DNA of 21,434 bases from JBKPFU01 sp046728975. Lineage in GTDB: Bacteria > Actinomycetota > Thermoleophilia > Gaiellales > Gaiellaceae. A model generated the notes under the pieces. It saw only the letters and a list, made by a program, of their open reading frames with translations, did not search any database and was not told the origin of the DNA. Made by a program: the position numbers and the translations under genes. This document shows positions 1-7,361 of this stretch, piece by piece (the stretch's first letter is position 1; each line of letters begins with the position of its first letter). Location of the stretch: NCBI GenBank assembly GCA_046728975.1, contig JBKPFU010000095.1, forward strand, positions 1 to 21,434. Direction: 5' to 3'.

Positions 1-1
1 C

Positions 2-472
2 CTCTTCCTGCCACTCTCGCGCGTGATCTCGAAGCTCGGCCTTCAGGACCGGCTCTGGTCGCTCGTCCTCGTCTATCCCTCGTTCACCGTTCCGTTCGCG
101 ACGTGGCTGCTGATGGGCTTCTTCAGGACGATCCCGCTCGAACTCGAGGATGCGGCACTCGTGGACGGCTGCTCGCGTCTGAAGGCCCTCGCCCGTGTGA
201 TCTTGCCGGTCTCGATCCCCGGGATCCTGACGGTCGTCATCTTCTCGTTCTCGCTGTGCGTGAACGAGTTCGTCTACGCGATCACGTTTATCTCCGGATC
301 GACGCAGCGGACGATCTCCGCCGGAGTGCCGACCGACCTGATCCGTGGAGACGTCTATTTCTGGCAGTCGCTGATGGCCGCGACCCTGATCCCGGCCATC
401 CCGCTCGCCCTGCTCTACAACAGCTTCCTGAACCGGTTCATCGCAGGCTTCACAGGGGGTGCGTTCCGTTGA
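2..472 (+). CDS. Sugar-type ABC transporter permease (MalG-like), 5' end cut off by window
   Basis: This is the C-terminal half of an integral membrane permease of a carbohydrate-type ABC importer. The reading frame is open to the left edge, so the true start lies outside the window. The cytoplasmic EAA loop that contacts the ATPase is clear from about position 140 (ELEDAALVDGCSRLKALARV, followed by ILPVSIPG). Hydrophobic segments lie on both sides, and the ending (LLYNSFLNRFIAGFTGGAFR) is typical of MalG/UgpE-like permeases of the binding-protein-dependent family. The stop codon is followed after 24 bases by a solute-binding protein gene, so the two are surely co-transcribed. The order permease then binding protein is less usual than the reverse. 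The substrate cannot be told from this fragment; sugar or sugar-derivative is the family default. Confidence 0.9.
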   Translation, partial: LFLPLSRVISKLGLQDRLWSLVLVYPSFTVPFATWLLMGFFRTIPLELEDAALVDGCSRLKALARVILPVSIPGILTVVIFSFSLCVNEFVYAITFISGSTQRTISAGVPTDLIRGDVYFWQSLMAATLIPAIPLALLYNSFLNRFIAGFTGGAFR

Positions 473-496
473 GAGACACACACGAAAGGAGGCGGA

Positions 497-1885
497 ATGG
501 CGCAGAAGGATGAGAACCTCGAGGATTTAGGGCTCTCGAAGAGCCTCACCCGTCGCGAGGTGCTTCGCCGGGGAATCGGCGGTTTCCTGATCGTCTACGG
601 GGGCGCGCTGCCGAAGACGGCGGCGGCCGTGCCGAAGTACCGGCACCGGCAGTACAAGAACACGCTGAAAATCATCCAATGGAGCCACTTCGTGCCGGCC
701 TACGACAAGTGGTTCGACGGCACCTACACCAAGAGGTGGGGTGACAGGCACGACACCGATGTCCAGGTCGACCATATCGCCCTCGCCCAACTGCCGGCCC
801 GAGCCCAGGCCGAAGTCGCGGCTCAGAGCGGGCACGACATCTTCGGGCATCTGTCACCACAGGCCGGGCTCGAGGACCAGGTGATCAACCACAAGGAGAT
901 CATTCAGGAGGTCACGCGCAAGGTAGGCAAGGTCGGCCGAGTCGGCTTCAAGAGCTGTTACAACCCGAAGACGAAGAAGTGGCACGGATTTCCCGAGAAC
1001 TTCGTGCCCGACCCGATCCACTATCGCAAAGACCTCTGGCGCCAGGTCGGGATCCGCCCCGGGACGTGGGACGACGTTCGCAGGGCGGCGCCGAAGCTGA
1101 AGCGGCTTGGACATCCCGTCGGGATCGGGATGTCGAACGAGCTCGACTCGAATATGGCCCTGATCGCGTTGCTGATGTGCTACGGCGGCTTCATCCAGGA
1201 CTCGAAGGCGCGGGTCCGCATCAACAGCAAGGGAACGATCGAGGCGCTCAAGGTCATGCGCGACATCTACAAACGCGGAATGACCAATGAGGTCTTCGCG
1301 TGGACGGCGTCCTCGAACAACCAGGGCTACCTCGCGCAGCGGCTCTCGCTCGCGATGAACGCGATCTCGATTATCCGCAGCGCCGAGGATCAGAACCCGT
1401 CGCTCGCACAGAAGACCGCGGTCGCTGCCATCCCGCGGGGAGGCCTGCAGCGCATGGGCCTCGAGCACGTGATGGGCGTGTACACCATCTGGAAGTTCAC
1501 GCCGAACCGGCAGAAGGCGCTCGCGAAGCGGTTCATCGCCGACCTGGAGATCAACTACCAGGGAGCGTTCAAGAACAGCAAGTTCTACAACTTCCCCGCC
1601 TTCCGGGGAGCGGTCAAGAACTACACGAGGCAGCTGGCGGCGGACCCGCACACGCCGCGGCGCAAGTACACGCTCCTCGAGACGATCGCGAGGAAGTACA
1701 CGACCAACGTCGGCCATCCCGGCTTCTCCAACGCCGCGGTCGACGAAATCTTCAACACGTGGCTGATCCCGCAGATGTTCGCCGAGGTTGCCCAAGGAAA
1801 GTCAACTCCGGCAGAGGCGGCCCGCGCGGCAGACCGCGAGTTCAAGCGGATCTTCGCCAAGTGGAGGAGGCGCGGAAAGATCTGA
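497..1885 (+). CDS. Extracellular solute-binding protein, family 1 (sugar ABC importer), Tat-type leader
   Basis: This 462-residue protein should capture the substrate outside the membrane and deliver it to the permease encoded just upstream. The N-terminus carries a twin-arginine motif (TRREVLRRG, about residues 18-26), a hydrophobic stretch and an AAA-type signal peptidase I site near residue 44. There is no lipobox cysteine, so the protein would be released or held by charge rather than by lipid. The mature part has the length and motifs of MalE/UgpB-like proteins (for example HGFPENFVPDPIHYRKDLW and the W-x-D-V-R-R segment after it). It is unusually rich in Lys and Arg, giving a basic protein. 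The ATG at 497 is supported by a strong ribosome-binding site, AAAGGAGG, at 484-491. A terminator follows the stop codon. The substrate is unknown. Confidence 0.88.
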   Translation: MAQKDENLEDLGLSKSLTRREVLRRGIGGFLIVYGGALPKTAAAVPKYRHRQYKNTLKIIQWSHFVPAYDKWFDGTYTKRWGDRHDTDVQVDHIALAQLPARAQAEVAAQSGHDIFGHLSPQAGLEDQVINHKEIIQEVTRKVGKVGRVGFKSCYNPKTKKWHGFPENFVPDPIHYRKDLWRQVGIRPGTWDDVRRAAPKLKRLGHPVGIGMSNELDSNMALIALLMCYGGFIQDSKARVRINSKGTIEALKVMRDIYKRGMTNEVFAWTASSNNQGYLAQRLSLAMNAISIIRSAEDQNPSLAQKTAVAAIPRGGLQRMGLEHVMGVYTIWKFTPNRQKALAKRFIADLEINYQGAFKNSKFYNFPAFRGAVKNYTRQLAADPHTPRRKYTLLETIARKYTTNVGHPGFSNAAVDEIFNTWLIPQMFAEVAQGKSTPAEAARAADREFKRIFAKWRRRGKI

Positions 1886-1892
1886 TCGGACG

Positions 1893-1916
1893 GTGGGCCC
1901 GGGAGACCGGGCCCAC
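1893..1916 (+). terminator. Rho-independent terminator after the sugar ABC operon
   Basis: A perfect 10-bp stem, GTGGGCCCGG (1893-1902) and CCGGGCCCAC (1907-1916), closes a GAGA loop and is followed by TTT. It lies 8 bases after the stop of the binding protein and 15 bases from the end of the converging gene, so it probably also stops transcripts coming from the right. Confidence 0.85.
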
Positions 1917-1930
1917 TTTCCACCTGAGCT

Positions 1931-2623
1931 CTACAGCGTCGGCGCCGCGTCGGGCGGTGGGCCGCTGCCGAACCGCCCGGGGCCGAATCCGGGCCCGAAG
2001 CCGCCGCGGGGACCGAAGCGGTGGCGGAACGTCGGCATCCTGCCGTTCACGAGGTCGGTGAAGCGCTGGCGCGCGCCGGAGAGCAGCTCGTCCGCCTGCG
2101 CCCTGGTGAGACGACCGGCGGAGACCGCAGCGTCGAGCTCCTTCTTCTCGTCGGCGACCAGCGCGTCGATCAGACCGTCGACCGATTTGTCCCGGTCCTT
2201 GCCGATCTGCGCGAGCGTCTTCCCCTGCGAGAGCTGACTCTGAAGCTGGGCCCGCGTGAGCCCCAGATAAGAGGCGGCGGCGTCGAGATGTGGGCCGAAC
2301 ATGTGGAAGTGCCTGTCCAAATGAGGACCGCCGAAGATCGGGAAATCGCCGGCTTGGATCCGGGCCTTGATCCGGTCGCCTTCCGCCTTGGTGATCCGAC
2401 CGGCCTTGACGGCTGCGTCGACGCGATTCTTCAGCGCGGTCTTGAGCGCGTTCGAGAGCGCGCTCGGTGTGACGCCGAGCTGCTTCGCGGCGTCGTTGAC
2501 GACCGCCTGGCTTTCGGCCTTCGGCGAGACGAACTGCGAAGCCGCGACGGCCGCGCCGCTGCCCGCGACCGCGACGGCGGCGACGCCGCCGGCGACGAGC
2601 TTTCGTTTTGTGCTTCTCTGCAT
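1931..2623 (-). CDS. Secreted helical-repeat protein, putative envelope-stress accessory (Spy/CpxP-like by analogy)
   Basis: I do not recognise a named family. The 230-residue product has a basic N-terminus and a hydrophobic signal segment (about residues 9-29). Two related helical units follow, near 45-95 and 116-197. Each pairs an LGVT/LGLT helix start (VTPSALSNAL; LTRAQLQSQL) with a second helix (AAVKAGRITKAEGDRIKARI; AAVSAGRLTRAQADELL) and ends GDFP or GRMP. A His/Phe-rich link (H101, H105, H107, H112) joins the units, and the C-terminus is Gly/Phe/Arg/Pro-rich. The LTxxQ-type motifs recall the periplasmic chaperones Spy and CpxP, but that is analogy only. ATG 2623 is chosen over an upstream in-frame start at 2662 because AAAGGAGC lies 8 bases before it. 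The gene follows the sensor kinase gene on the same strand and has its own array of 11-bp repeats upstream (2674-2712). Confidence 0.72.
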   Translation of the reverse strand: MQRSTKRKLVAGGVAAVAVAGSGAAVAASQFVSPKAESQAVVNDAAKQLGVTPSALSNALKTALKNRVDAAVKAGRITKAEGDRIKARIQAGDFPIFGGPHLDRHFHMFGPHLDAAASYLGLTRAQLQSQLSQGKTLAQIGKDRDKSVDGLIDALVADEKKELDAAVSAGRLTRAQADELLSGARQRFTDLVNGRMPTFRHRFGPRGGFGPGFGPGRFGSGPPPDAAPTL

Positions 2624-2673
2624 CGCTCTGGCTCCTTTCGGTGGGTGTGTGCTTCCCACCAAACCAGCGGCCG

Positions 2674-2712
2674 CTGAGAGCGGCCTAAGAGCTCCTTAAG
2701 AAGGTTCTAAGA
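2674..2712 (-). promoter_or_regulatory. Four 11-bp-phased hexamer repeats, putative response-regulator operator for the secreted repeat protein
   Basis: On the minus strand the hexamers TCTTAG (2712-2707), TCTTAA (2701-2696), TCTTAG (2690-2685) and TCTCAG (2679-2674) start exactly 11 bases apart. Tandem direct repeats with one helical-turn spacing are the known type of site for OmpR/PhoB-family regulators, which bind head to tail. The array overlaps the stop codon of the kinase gene and ends 51 bases before the ATG at 2623. The same hexamer occurs in front of the regulator and the protease. Confidence 0.75.
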
Positions 2713-4008
2713 ATCGACGCGGCCGTTGAGGCGCAGCGTGACGCGCGTACCGCCGCCGTCGGCACGCTCGGCCACGACGTTGCCGCCGTGCGCCTCGGCC
2801 ACCTGGCGAACGATGGCAAGCCCGAGCCCCGATCCCGGCATTCCTCGCGCGGAGGGCGCTCGGTAGAAGCGGTCGAACACGTACGGGAGGTGTTCCTCGT
2901 CGATCCCGGGGCCGTGGTCACGTACGACGACCTCGCCGTTGCGCACGACGACTTCCACCTCCCCGCCGGGCGGGGTCCACTTGGCAGCGTTGTCGAGAAG
3001 GTTTGCTACCGCGCGCTCGATCGTCGCAGGCACCCCGTGGACCTGGGTCGGCTCGAAGTCGGTCTTGAACGAGATGCCGGGACGGTTACGGCGCATGCGC
3101 TCGAGCGCATCGGCGGCGACGAGATCGAGCCGGACCTCCTCCGGCGCGGCGACCTCCTGCTCTCCGCGCGCGAGCTCGATCAGCTCCGCGATCAACGTCG
3201 TCATCTCACCGAGCTGATCGACGACGTCCGTTAGCAGGCGCTCGCGCTCGCCGGGGGGCAGAGCGCGATCGCTCGCCAGTACCTCGATGTTCGTGCGCAG
3301 GCTGGTCAGTGGCGTCCTCAGCTCGTGCGAGGCGTCTGCGACGAGCTGCCGCTGCGCGCGGTTCGACTCCTCGAGCGCCCCGAGCATCGTGTTGAAGCTG
3401 CCGGCGAGCCGGCTCAGCTCGTCGCGCCCCTCGACCTCGATCCGCTCCGACAGGTCGCCCGTCTCCGTGACCCTTTCGGTCGTCTCGGTCAGGCGCCGAA
3501 CCGGAGCGAGCGCGGCCCGCGACACGATGAGACCGAGCGCGGCGGCCGCCGCGATCCCTGCCGCACCGATCAAGAGAAGGAACCAGCGGACCCGGTGGAG
3601 CGTCTTGTCCACGTCGGTCATCGAGCGGGCGACCTGGACTGCTCCGTCCGCGTAGGGAAACGTCAATACCCGGACGTGCGTCCCGTCGACGTGCATATCG
3701 GTGATGAAGGCGCCCCTGCGCCCGTTCGCGACCGCGACGACGTTCTTCGACACGGGCAGCTCGCCGGTCGTGGCTCCCGTCGAGTCGACGAACTGCGTGT
3801 AGACCCGCGCGCCGCCGAGCTCTGGAGGCGGCGGGACGAGCCCGCCTCGACCGCGGCCGAGCATCTCGGCGGCGGTGTGCTTGAGACCGTCGTCGATCGG
3901 AGCGCGCAGCTCGTTGCGGACGACGACGTACACCACCGCGGACGCGGCGACGATCGCCAGCGCCACCGCCGCCGCGGCAACGAGGGTCAGGCGGGCGCGG
4001 AAGCTCAC
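2707..4008 (-). CDS. Two-component sensor histidine kinase (MprB-like)
   Basis: This 433-residue membrane kinase has all parts in order. They are a first membrane helix (about 8-30), an extracytoplasmic sensor domain (31-140), a second helix (about 142-162), a HAMP linker (163-215), a dimerisation domain with the phospho-accepting His228 in ASHELRTPLTSLR, and an ATPase domain with N-box (NLLDN, 336-340), G1 (DHGPGI, 364-369) and G2 (GSGLGLAI, 392-399). No key residue is missing. The GTG start overlaps the stop of the response regulator gene by four bases (GTGA), so the two are translated together. Pairing with an OmpR-type regulator next to a divergent HtrA protease matches the mycobacterial MprAB-PepD arrangement, which responds to cell-envelope stress. 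The signal sensed here is not known. Confidence 0.93.
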   Translation of the reverse strand: MSFRARLTLVAAAAVALAIVAASAVVYVVVRNELRAPIDDGLKHTAAEMLGRGRGGLVPPPPELGGARVYTQFVDSTGATTGELPVSKNVVAVANGRRGAFITDMHVDGTHVRVLTFPYADGAVQVARSMTDVDKTLHRVRWFLLLIGAAGIAAAAALGLIVSRAALAPVRRLTETTERVTETGDLSERIEVEGRDELSRLAGSFNTMLGALEESNRAQRQLVADASHELRTPLTSLRTNIEVLASDRALPPGERERLLTDVVDQLGEMTTLIAELIELARGEQEVAAPEEVRLDLVAADALERMRRNRPGISFKTDFEPTQVHGVPATIERAVANLLDNAAKWTPPGGEVEVVVRNGEVVVRDHGPGIDEEHLPYVFDRFYRAPSARGMPGSGLGLAIVRQVAEAHGGNVVAERADGGGTRVTLRLNGRVDS

Positions 4009-4688
4009 GGCTCGCGCAGCGCGTACCCGACGCCGCGCACCGTCTGGATCAGGCGCGGTTTGCCGCCGGCTTCGGTCTTCCGTCGCAGATAACCGATGTA
4101 GACGTCGAGCGAGTTCGACGCGAAGCCGAAGTCGTAGCCCCAGACGCGCTCGAAGATGATCGAGCGCGTCAGCACCTGCCGTGGGTTGAGCATGAACAGC
4201 TCGAGCAGCGCGAACTCGGTGCGCGTCAGCTCGATCGGGTCGCCGCCGCGTCGCACCTCCCGCGTTCCGGGGTCGAGCTCGAGGTCGGCGAACCGAAGCA
4301 CCTCGCCGGCGCCGTCGCTCGACCGGCGCAGCAGCGCACGGAGACGCGCGAGGAGCTCCTCGAGGGCAAACGGCTTCGTCACGTAGTCGTCGGCGCCCGC
4401 GTCGAGGCCCGCGACGCGGTTCTCGACCTCGGCCCGCGCGGTGAGCATCAGGATCGGGACCCGGCTTCCGCCCTGGCGAAGCTGCCGACAGACGTCGATC
4501 CCGTCCGTTCCGGGCATCAGCACGTCGAGGATCAGCGCGTCCGGCTCGGGGCCGGAGCGCAGGCGGTAGAGCGCCTCGTCGCCGTCGTCGGCGAGCTCGA
4601 TCTCGTAGCCCTCGAGCGTCAGGGCACGCCGAAGCGACTCCCGGACCGCGCGTTCGTCGTCGACTACCAGGACTTTCACATTGCTCAT
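4005..4688 (-). CDS. OmpR/PhoB-family response regulator (MprA-like)
   Basis: This is a 227-residue DNA-binding regulator. The receiver domain has the acidic pair D10/D11, the phosphorylation site D55 in LILDVLMPG, T83 and K105 (TKPF). The C-terminal winged helix (about 130-227) carries the usual LTRTEFALLELF start, the recognition region and the RGVGYALREP ending. It is the first gene of a kinase operon and lies divergent to the HtrA-like protease gene. There is no clear ribosome-binding site before the ATG at 4688. Two 11-bp-phased repeats end 14 bases upstream of it, which suggests autoregulation, possibly repression by overlap with the promoter. Its likely targets are itself, the protease and the secreted repeat protein, judged from shared repeats. 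Confidence 0.94.
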   Translation of the reverse strand: MSNVKVLVVDDERAVRESLRRALTLEGYEIELADDGDEALYRLRSGPEPDALILDVLMPGTDGIDVCRQLRQGGSRVPILMLTARAEVENRVAGLDAGADDYVTKPFALEELLARLRALLRRSSDGAGEVLRFADLELDPGTREVRRGGDPIELTRTEFALLELFMLNPRQVLTRSIIFERVWGYDFGFASNSLDVYIGYLRRKTEAGGKPRLIQTVRGVGYALREP

Positions 4689-4702
4689 TTTGCGGACCGA
4701 GT

Positions 4703-4719
4703 CTGAGAGATACCTAAGA
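4703..4719 (-). promoter_or_regulatory. Two 11-bp-phased hexamers before the response regulator gene
   Basis: On the minus strand TCTTAG (4719-4714) and TCTCAG (4708-4703) start 11 bases apart, the same two hexamers that close the array at 2674-2690. The nearer one lies only 14 bases from the regulator's ATG, so a bound protein would sit on or just after the transcription start. Confidence 0.6.
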
Positions 4720-4726
4720 CTCCGAC

Positions 4727-4765
4727 TCTTATGGACTTCTTAGCCGGCTTTCACCTAACGCTTAG
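4727..4765 (+). promoter_or_regulatory. 11-bp-phased hexamer array before the HtrA-like protease
   Basis: TCTTAT (4727), TCTTAG (4738), a degenerate TTTCAC (4749) and GCTTAG (4760) start exactly 11 bases apart on the plus strand. The array ends 51 bases before the ATG at 4816, the same distance as the array at 2674-2712 from its gene. With the minus-strand copy at 4714-4719 it forms the inverted pair TAAGA/TCTTA, marking the centre of the divergent control region. Confidence 0.7.
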
Positions 4766-4815
4766 GGAGGGCTGATGCCATGGGCGGCGTGAATACGACG
4801 GAAAGGAACGAACCG

Positions 4816-5883
4816 ATGAATCGCCGCAAGCATCGACTCCTCCCCCTCGCGGCCCTGGTCGCCGCCGCCGGACTCGCGGCCGGCGGCGGCGCCGCGACGT
4901 ATGCAGCTCTTGGCTCCGACGGAGCGAACACGGTCGTCCGTCAGGTGACGGTCGCCGACTCGGAGCCGGCCGCGAGCGAGAACCCGCTCTCGGTCAATCA
5001 GATCTACCGGCGCAGCTACAAGGGCGTCGTGCAGGTGAACGTGACGAGCCAGACCCAGACGCCCTTCGGCGGCGCCCAGTCGCAGCAGGCGCAGGGCTCC
5101 GGCTTCGTGTACGACACCAGCGGTCACATCGTCACCAATCAGCACGTGGTCGACGGCGCATCGTCGATCTCGGTCAAGTTCTGGAACGGTAAGTCGTATC
5201 GCGCGACGATCGTGGGCACCGACAGCTCGACCGACCTCGCCGTCTTGAAGGTGGACGCGCCGTCGTCGCTGCTTCAGCCGCTCGCACTCGGTGACTCCGG
5301 CAAGGTCGCCGTGGGCGACGGCGTCGTCGCGATCGGCAGCCCGTTCGGGCTCGCGGAGACGGTCACCAGCGGGATCGTGAGCGCGCTGCATCGCCAGATG
5401 ACCTCGCCGAACAACTTCGCGATCGACGACTCGATCCAGACCGATGCCGCGATCAACCACGGCAACTCGGGTGGCCCGCTGCTAAGCCAGCAGGGCCAGG
5501 TGATTGGCGTGAACGCGCAGATCGAGAGCGAGTCCGGCGGAAACGACGGCGTGGGGTTTGCGATCCCATCGAACACGGTCCGCTCCGTCGTCTCGCAGAT
5601 CCTCGCGACCGGCAAGGCCGAGCACGCCTACCTCGGCGTTTCGCTCGACGGTAACGCCGAGAAGGCGAGGGTGGCCGAGGTGCGAAGCGGAACGCCGGCC
5701 GCGGACGCGAGGCTCAAGGCCGGCGACGTGGTGACGGCGATCGACGGCTCGAAGATCTCGTCCGCGGACGACCTGCAGAGCGTCATCGGCGGGAAGAAGC
5801 CGGGCGACACGATCTCCCTTACCTACGTCCGCGGCGGCAAGAGCCACACCGTGAGCGTGAAGCTCGCGACACGGCCTTCCTAA
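4816..5883 (+). CDS. Membrane-anchored HtrA/PepD-like serine protease with one PDZ domain
   Basis: This 355-residue protein is a trypsin-like quality-control protease acting outside the membrane. After a short basic N-terminus and one hydrophobic segment (about 7-30) come a linker and the protease domain with the triad H110 (TNQHVVDGA), D140 (DSSTDLAVLKV) and S218 (GNSGGPLL). One PDZ domain follows (about 265-350), which normally recognises C-termini of unfolded substrates. Another in-frame ATG lies at 4780 and also has a GGGAGG before it. I prefer 4816 because AAAGGA lies 8 bases upstream and because its distance from the repeat array then equals that of the other target gene. The divergent MprAB-like pair suggests control by envelope stress. 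A bidirectional terminator follows. Confidence 0.93.
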   Translation: MNRRKHRLLPLAALVAAAGLAAGGGAATYAALGSDGANTVVRQVTVADSEPAASENPLSVNQIYRRSYKGVVQVNVTSQTQTPFGGAQSQQAQGSGFVYDTSGHIVTNQHVVDGASSISVKFWNGKSYRATIVGTDSSTDLAVLKVDAPSSLLQPLALGDSGKVAVGDGVVAIGSPFGLAETVTSGIVSALHRQMTSPNNFAIDDSIQTDAAINHGNSGGPLLSQQGQVIGVNAQIESESGGNDGVGFAIPSNTVRSVVSQILATGKAEHAYLGVSLDGNAEKARVAEVRSGTPAADARLKAGDVVTAIDGSKISSADDLQSVIGGKKPGDTISLTYVRGGKSHTVSVKLATRPS

Positions 5884-5886
5884 AAG

Positions 5887-5915
5887 TCGTGGGGGAACCC
5901 CTCGTTCCCCCACGA
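5887..5915. terminator. Bidirectional terminator between the protease and oxidase genes
   Basis: A perfect 12-bp stem (5887-5898 with 5904-5915) closes a five-base loop. The minus-strand transcript continues into CTTTTA, so it works best for the leftward polyamine operon. The stem alone would still slow the rightward protease transcript, which ends three bases before it. Confidence 0.8.
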
Positions 5916-5979
5916 GCCCCCTCCTTCACTGCGCTCGCTGGGTCACTCACTTCAGGAGCCGGCAAGGACTGGCGGGCAC

Positions 5980-7359
5980 TTAGCGCGTGCCGAGGCGCAG
6001 ACCGACGAGGCGAGGCAGCGCAGCACCTGCTCGTGCGAGGACCGGCGGGCGCCGGCCCTCCTCCTCCGCCTCCTCGACAGCGAGGATGGAGGCGCGAACG
6101 ACGCCTCCGCCGAGCCGCTTGAGCGGCTCGGGCGGCAATGACTTTGTGTTGCACCTTGCAAGCGGCAGACCCGTCCATTCGTCCTCCCCCCGCAGCGCGA
6201 GCGAGGCGAGGATCTGGCCACCCAGCCAGCTCGGCCCGACCCCATTCCCGGAGTACCCGGCGCCGTAGTGCACGCGGCTTCCCGGGACGGTCGCGAAGAA
6301 CGGGAAGTGATCTGCGGAGACGTCGATCGGCCCACCCCACGCGCGCTCGATGCGCACGTCGGCGAGTTGCGGCAACAGCCGTCGAAGTCCGCGTTCCGCT
6401 CTGGCCGCGGTGGCCGTGTCCCCAGTGAACCGCCGGTCGACCAGGCCCGCGAAGCCGATCGGGCCGGACCCGCTTCCCATCAGCACTCTGCCGTCGTTCG
6501 TTGTGCGGAAGTAGTGCAGGAACATGCGGCCGTCGACGATCGCCTCGTCGCCCAACCAACCGATCTCCTCCAGCCGCTCCGGAGCCGGCTCGGTGAGCAC
6601 GACGTAGCTGCCGAAGTTCGTCAACGAGCGCGCCGTGGGGCGCCAGCCCGTGGTCGCGGCGTTCACGCCCAACACTACCTCGTCTGCGGTGACACGCCCG
6701 CGCGGCGTGAGAAGGACGTTCGGCGTCCCTCGAAGAAGCCGAAGCACCGGGGTGCGCTCGTGGCATGCAACCGAAGCCATTGCTTCGCGCCGGAGTGCGA
6801 GCACGAGACGGGCCGGCTGGACCGTCGCGCCGTCGCGGAAGAAGACGCCCCTGCGGAACACCGGGGAATCGCAGCGTGCCGCGACCTCCTCCCGCGACAA
6901 GGGAACGGCCTCCTCCTCCACGCCGAGCTCGCGCGCCGCGGCGACCGTGCGCTCGACTGCATCGTCCTGAGCGGGCGCCGTCGCGACCTTCATCAAGCCG
7001 CCCTCGCGGAGCCAGACGTCGGCGCCGTGCTGGTCGCACCATTCACGCACCGCGAGCACGATCCGCGAAGACGCCTGTGCGACCGCGAGCGCCCCGCCGT
7101 CTCCGAACGTCTCGCGCAGCCGCGCCAGGCTCGACCAGTAGCCGTGCAGGAAGCCGCCGTTGCGTCCGCTCGGCCCGTCGCCGCACACCGTCGCTTCCAG
7201 CACCACGATCTCGAGCGACGGTTCGCGCTCCCGCAGCGCCAGCGCAGTCCACAGCCCGGTGTAGCCGCCGCCGACGACGGCGACGTCGACCCGGAGGTCG
7301 CCCTCGAGCGGCGGGGCCTCGTCGAAGCTGCCTGCCTCGTCGGCCCACCAGGGCCGCAC
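5980..7359 (-). CDS. FAD-dependent amine/amino-acid oxidoreductase (DAO family, PuuB-like)
   Basis: This 459-residue flavoenzyme has the FAD-binding GGGYTG motif near the N-terminus (residues 30-35). It also has the SGRNGGF segment (64-70) typical of gamma-glutamylputrescine oxidase (PuuB) and related DadA-like enzymes, and the C-terminal FAD contact region YGAGYSGNGVGPSWLGG. PuuB oxidises gamma-glutamylputrescine to the aldehyde with release of ammonia. The exact amine used here is uncertain because no gamma-glutamylputrescine synthetase is present in the window. The GTG start at 7359 lies two bases after the aminotransferase stop, and no better start is near, so translation is probably coupled. 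About 40 extra C-terminal residues follow the conserved domain. It is the last gene of the operon. Confidence 0.85.
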   Translation of the reverse strand: MRPWWADEAGSFDEAPPLEGDLRVDVAVVGGGYTGLWTALALREREPSLEIVVLEATVCGDGPSGRNGGFLHGYWSSLARLRETFGDGGALAVAQASSRIVLAVREWCDQHGADVWLREGGLMKVATAPAQDDAVERTVAAARELGVEEEAVPLSREEVAARCDSPVFRRGVFFRDGATVQPARLVLALRREAMASVACHERTPVLRLLRGTPNVLLTPRGRVTADEVVLGVNAATTGWRPTARSLTNFGSYVVLTEPAPERLEEIGWLGDEAIVDGRMFLHYFRTTNDGRVLMGSGSGPIGFAGLVDRRFTGDTATAARAERGLRRLLPQLADVRIERAWGGPIDVSADHFPFFATVPGSRVHYGAGYSGNGVGPSWLGGQILASLALRGEDEWTGLPLARCNTKSLPPEPLKRLGGGVVRASILAVEEAEEEGRRPPVLARAGAALPRLVGLRLGTR

Positions 7360-7361
7360 GC

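Noticed and set aside
4780..4815. Earlier in-frame ATG for the HtrA-like protease (12 more residues)
   Set aside because: A GGGAGG precedes it, so it is possible. The start at 4816 has a good ribosome-binding site, puts the basic residues directly before the membrane helix and gives the 51-base array distance shared with the other target.
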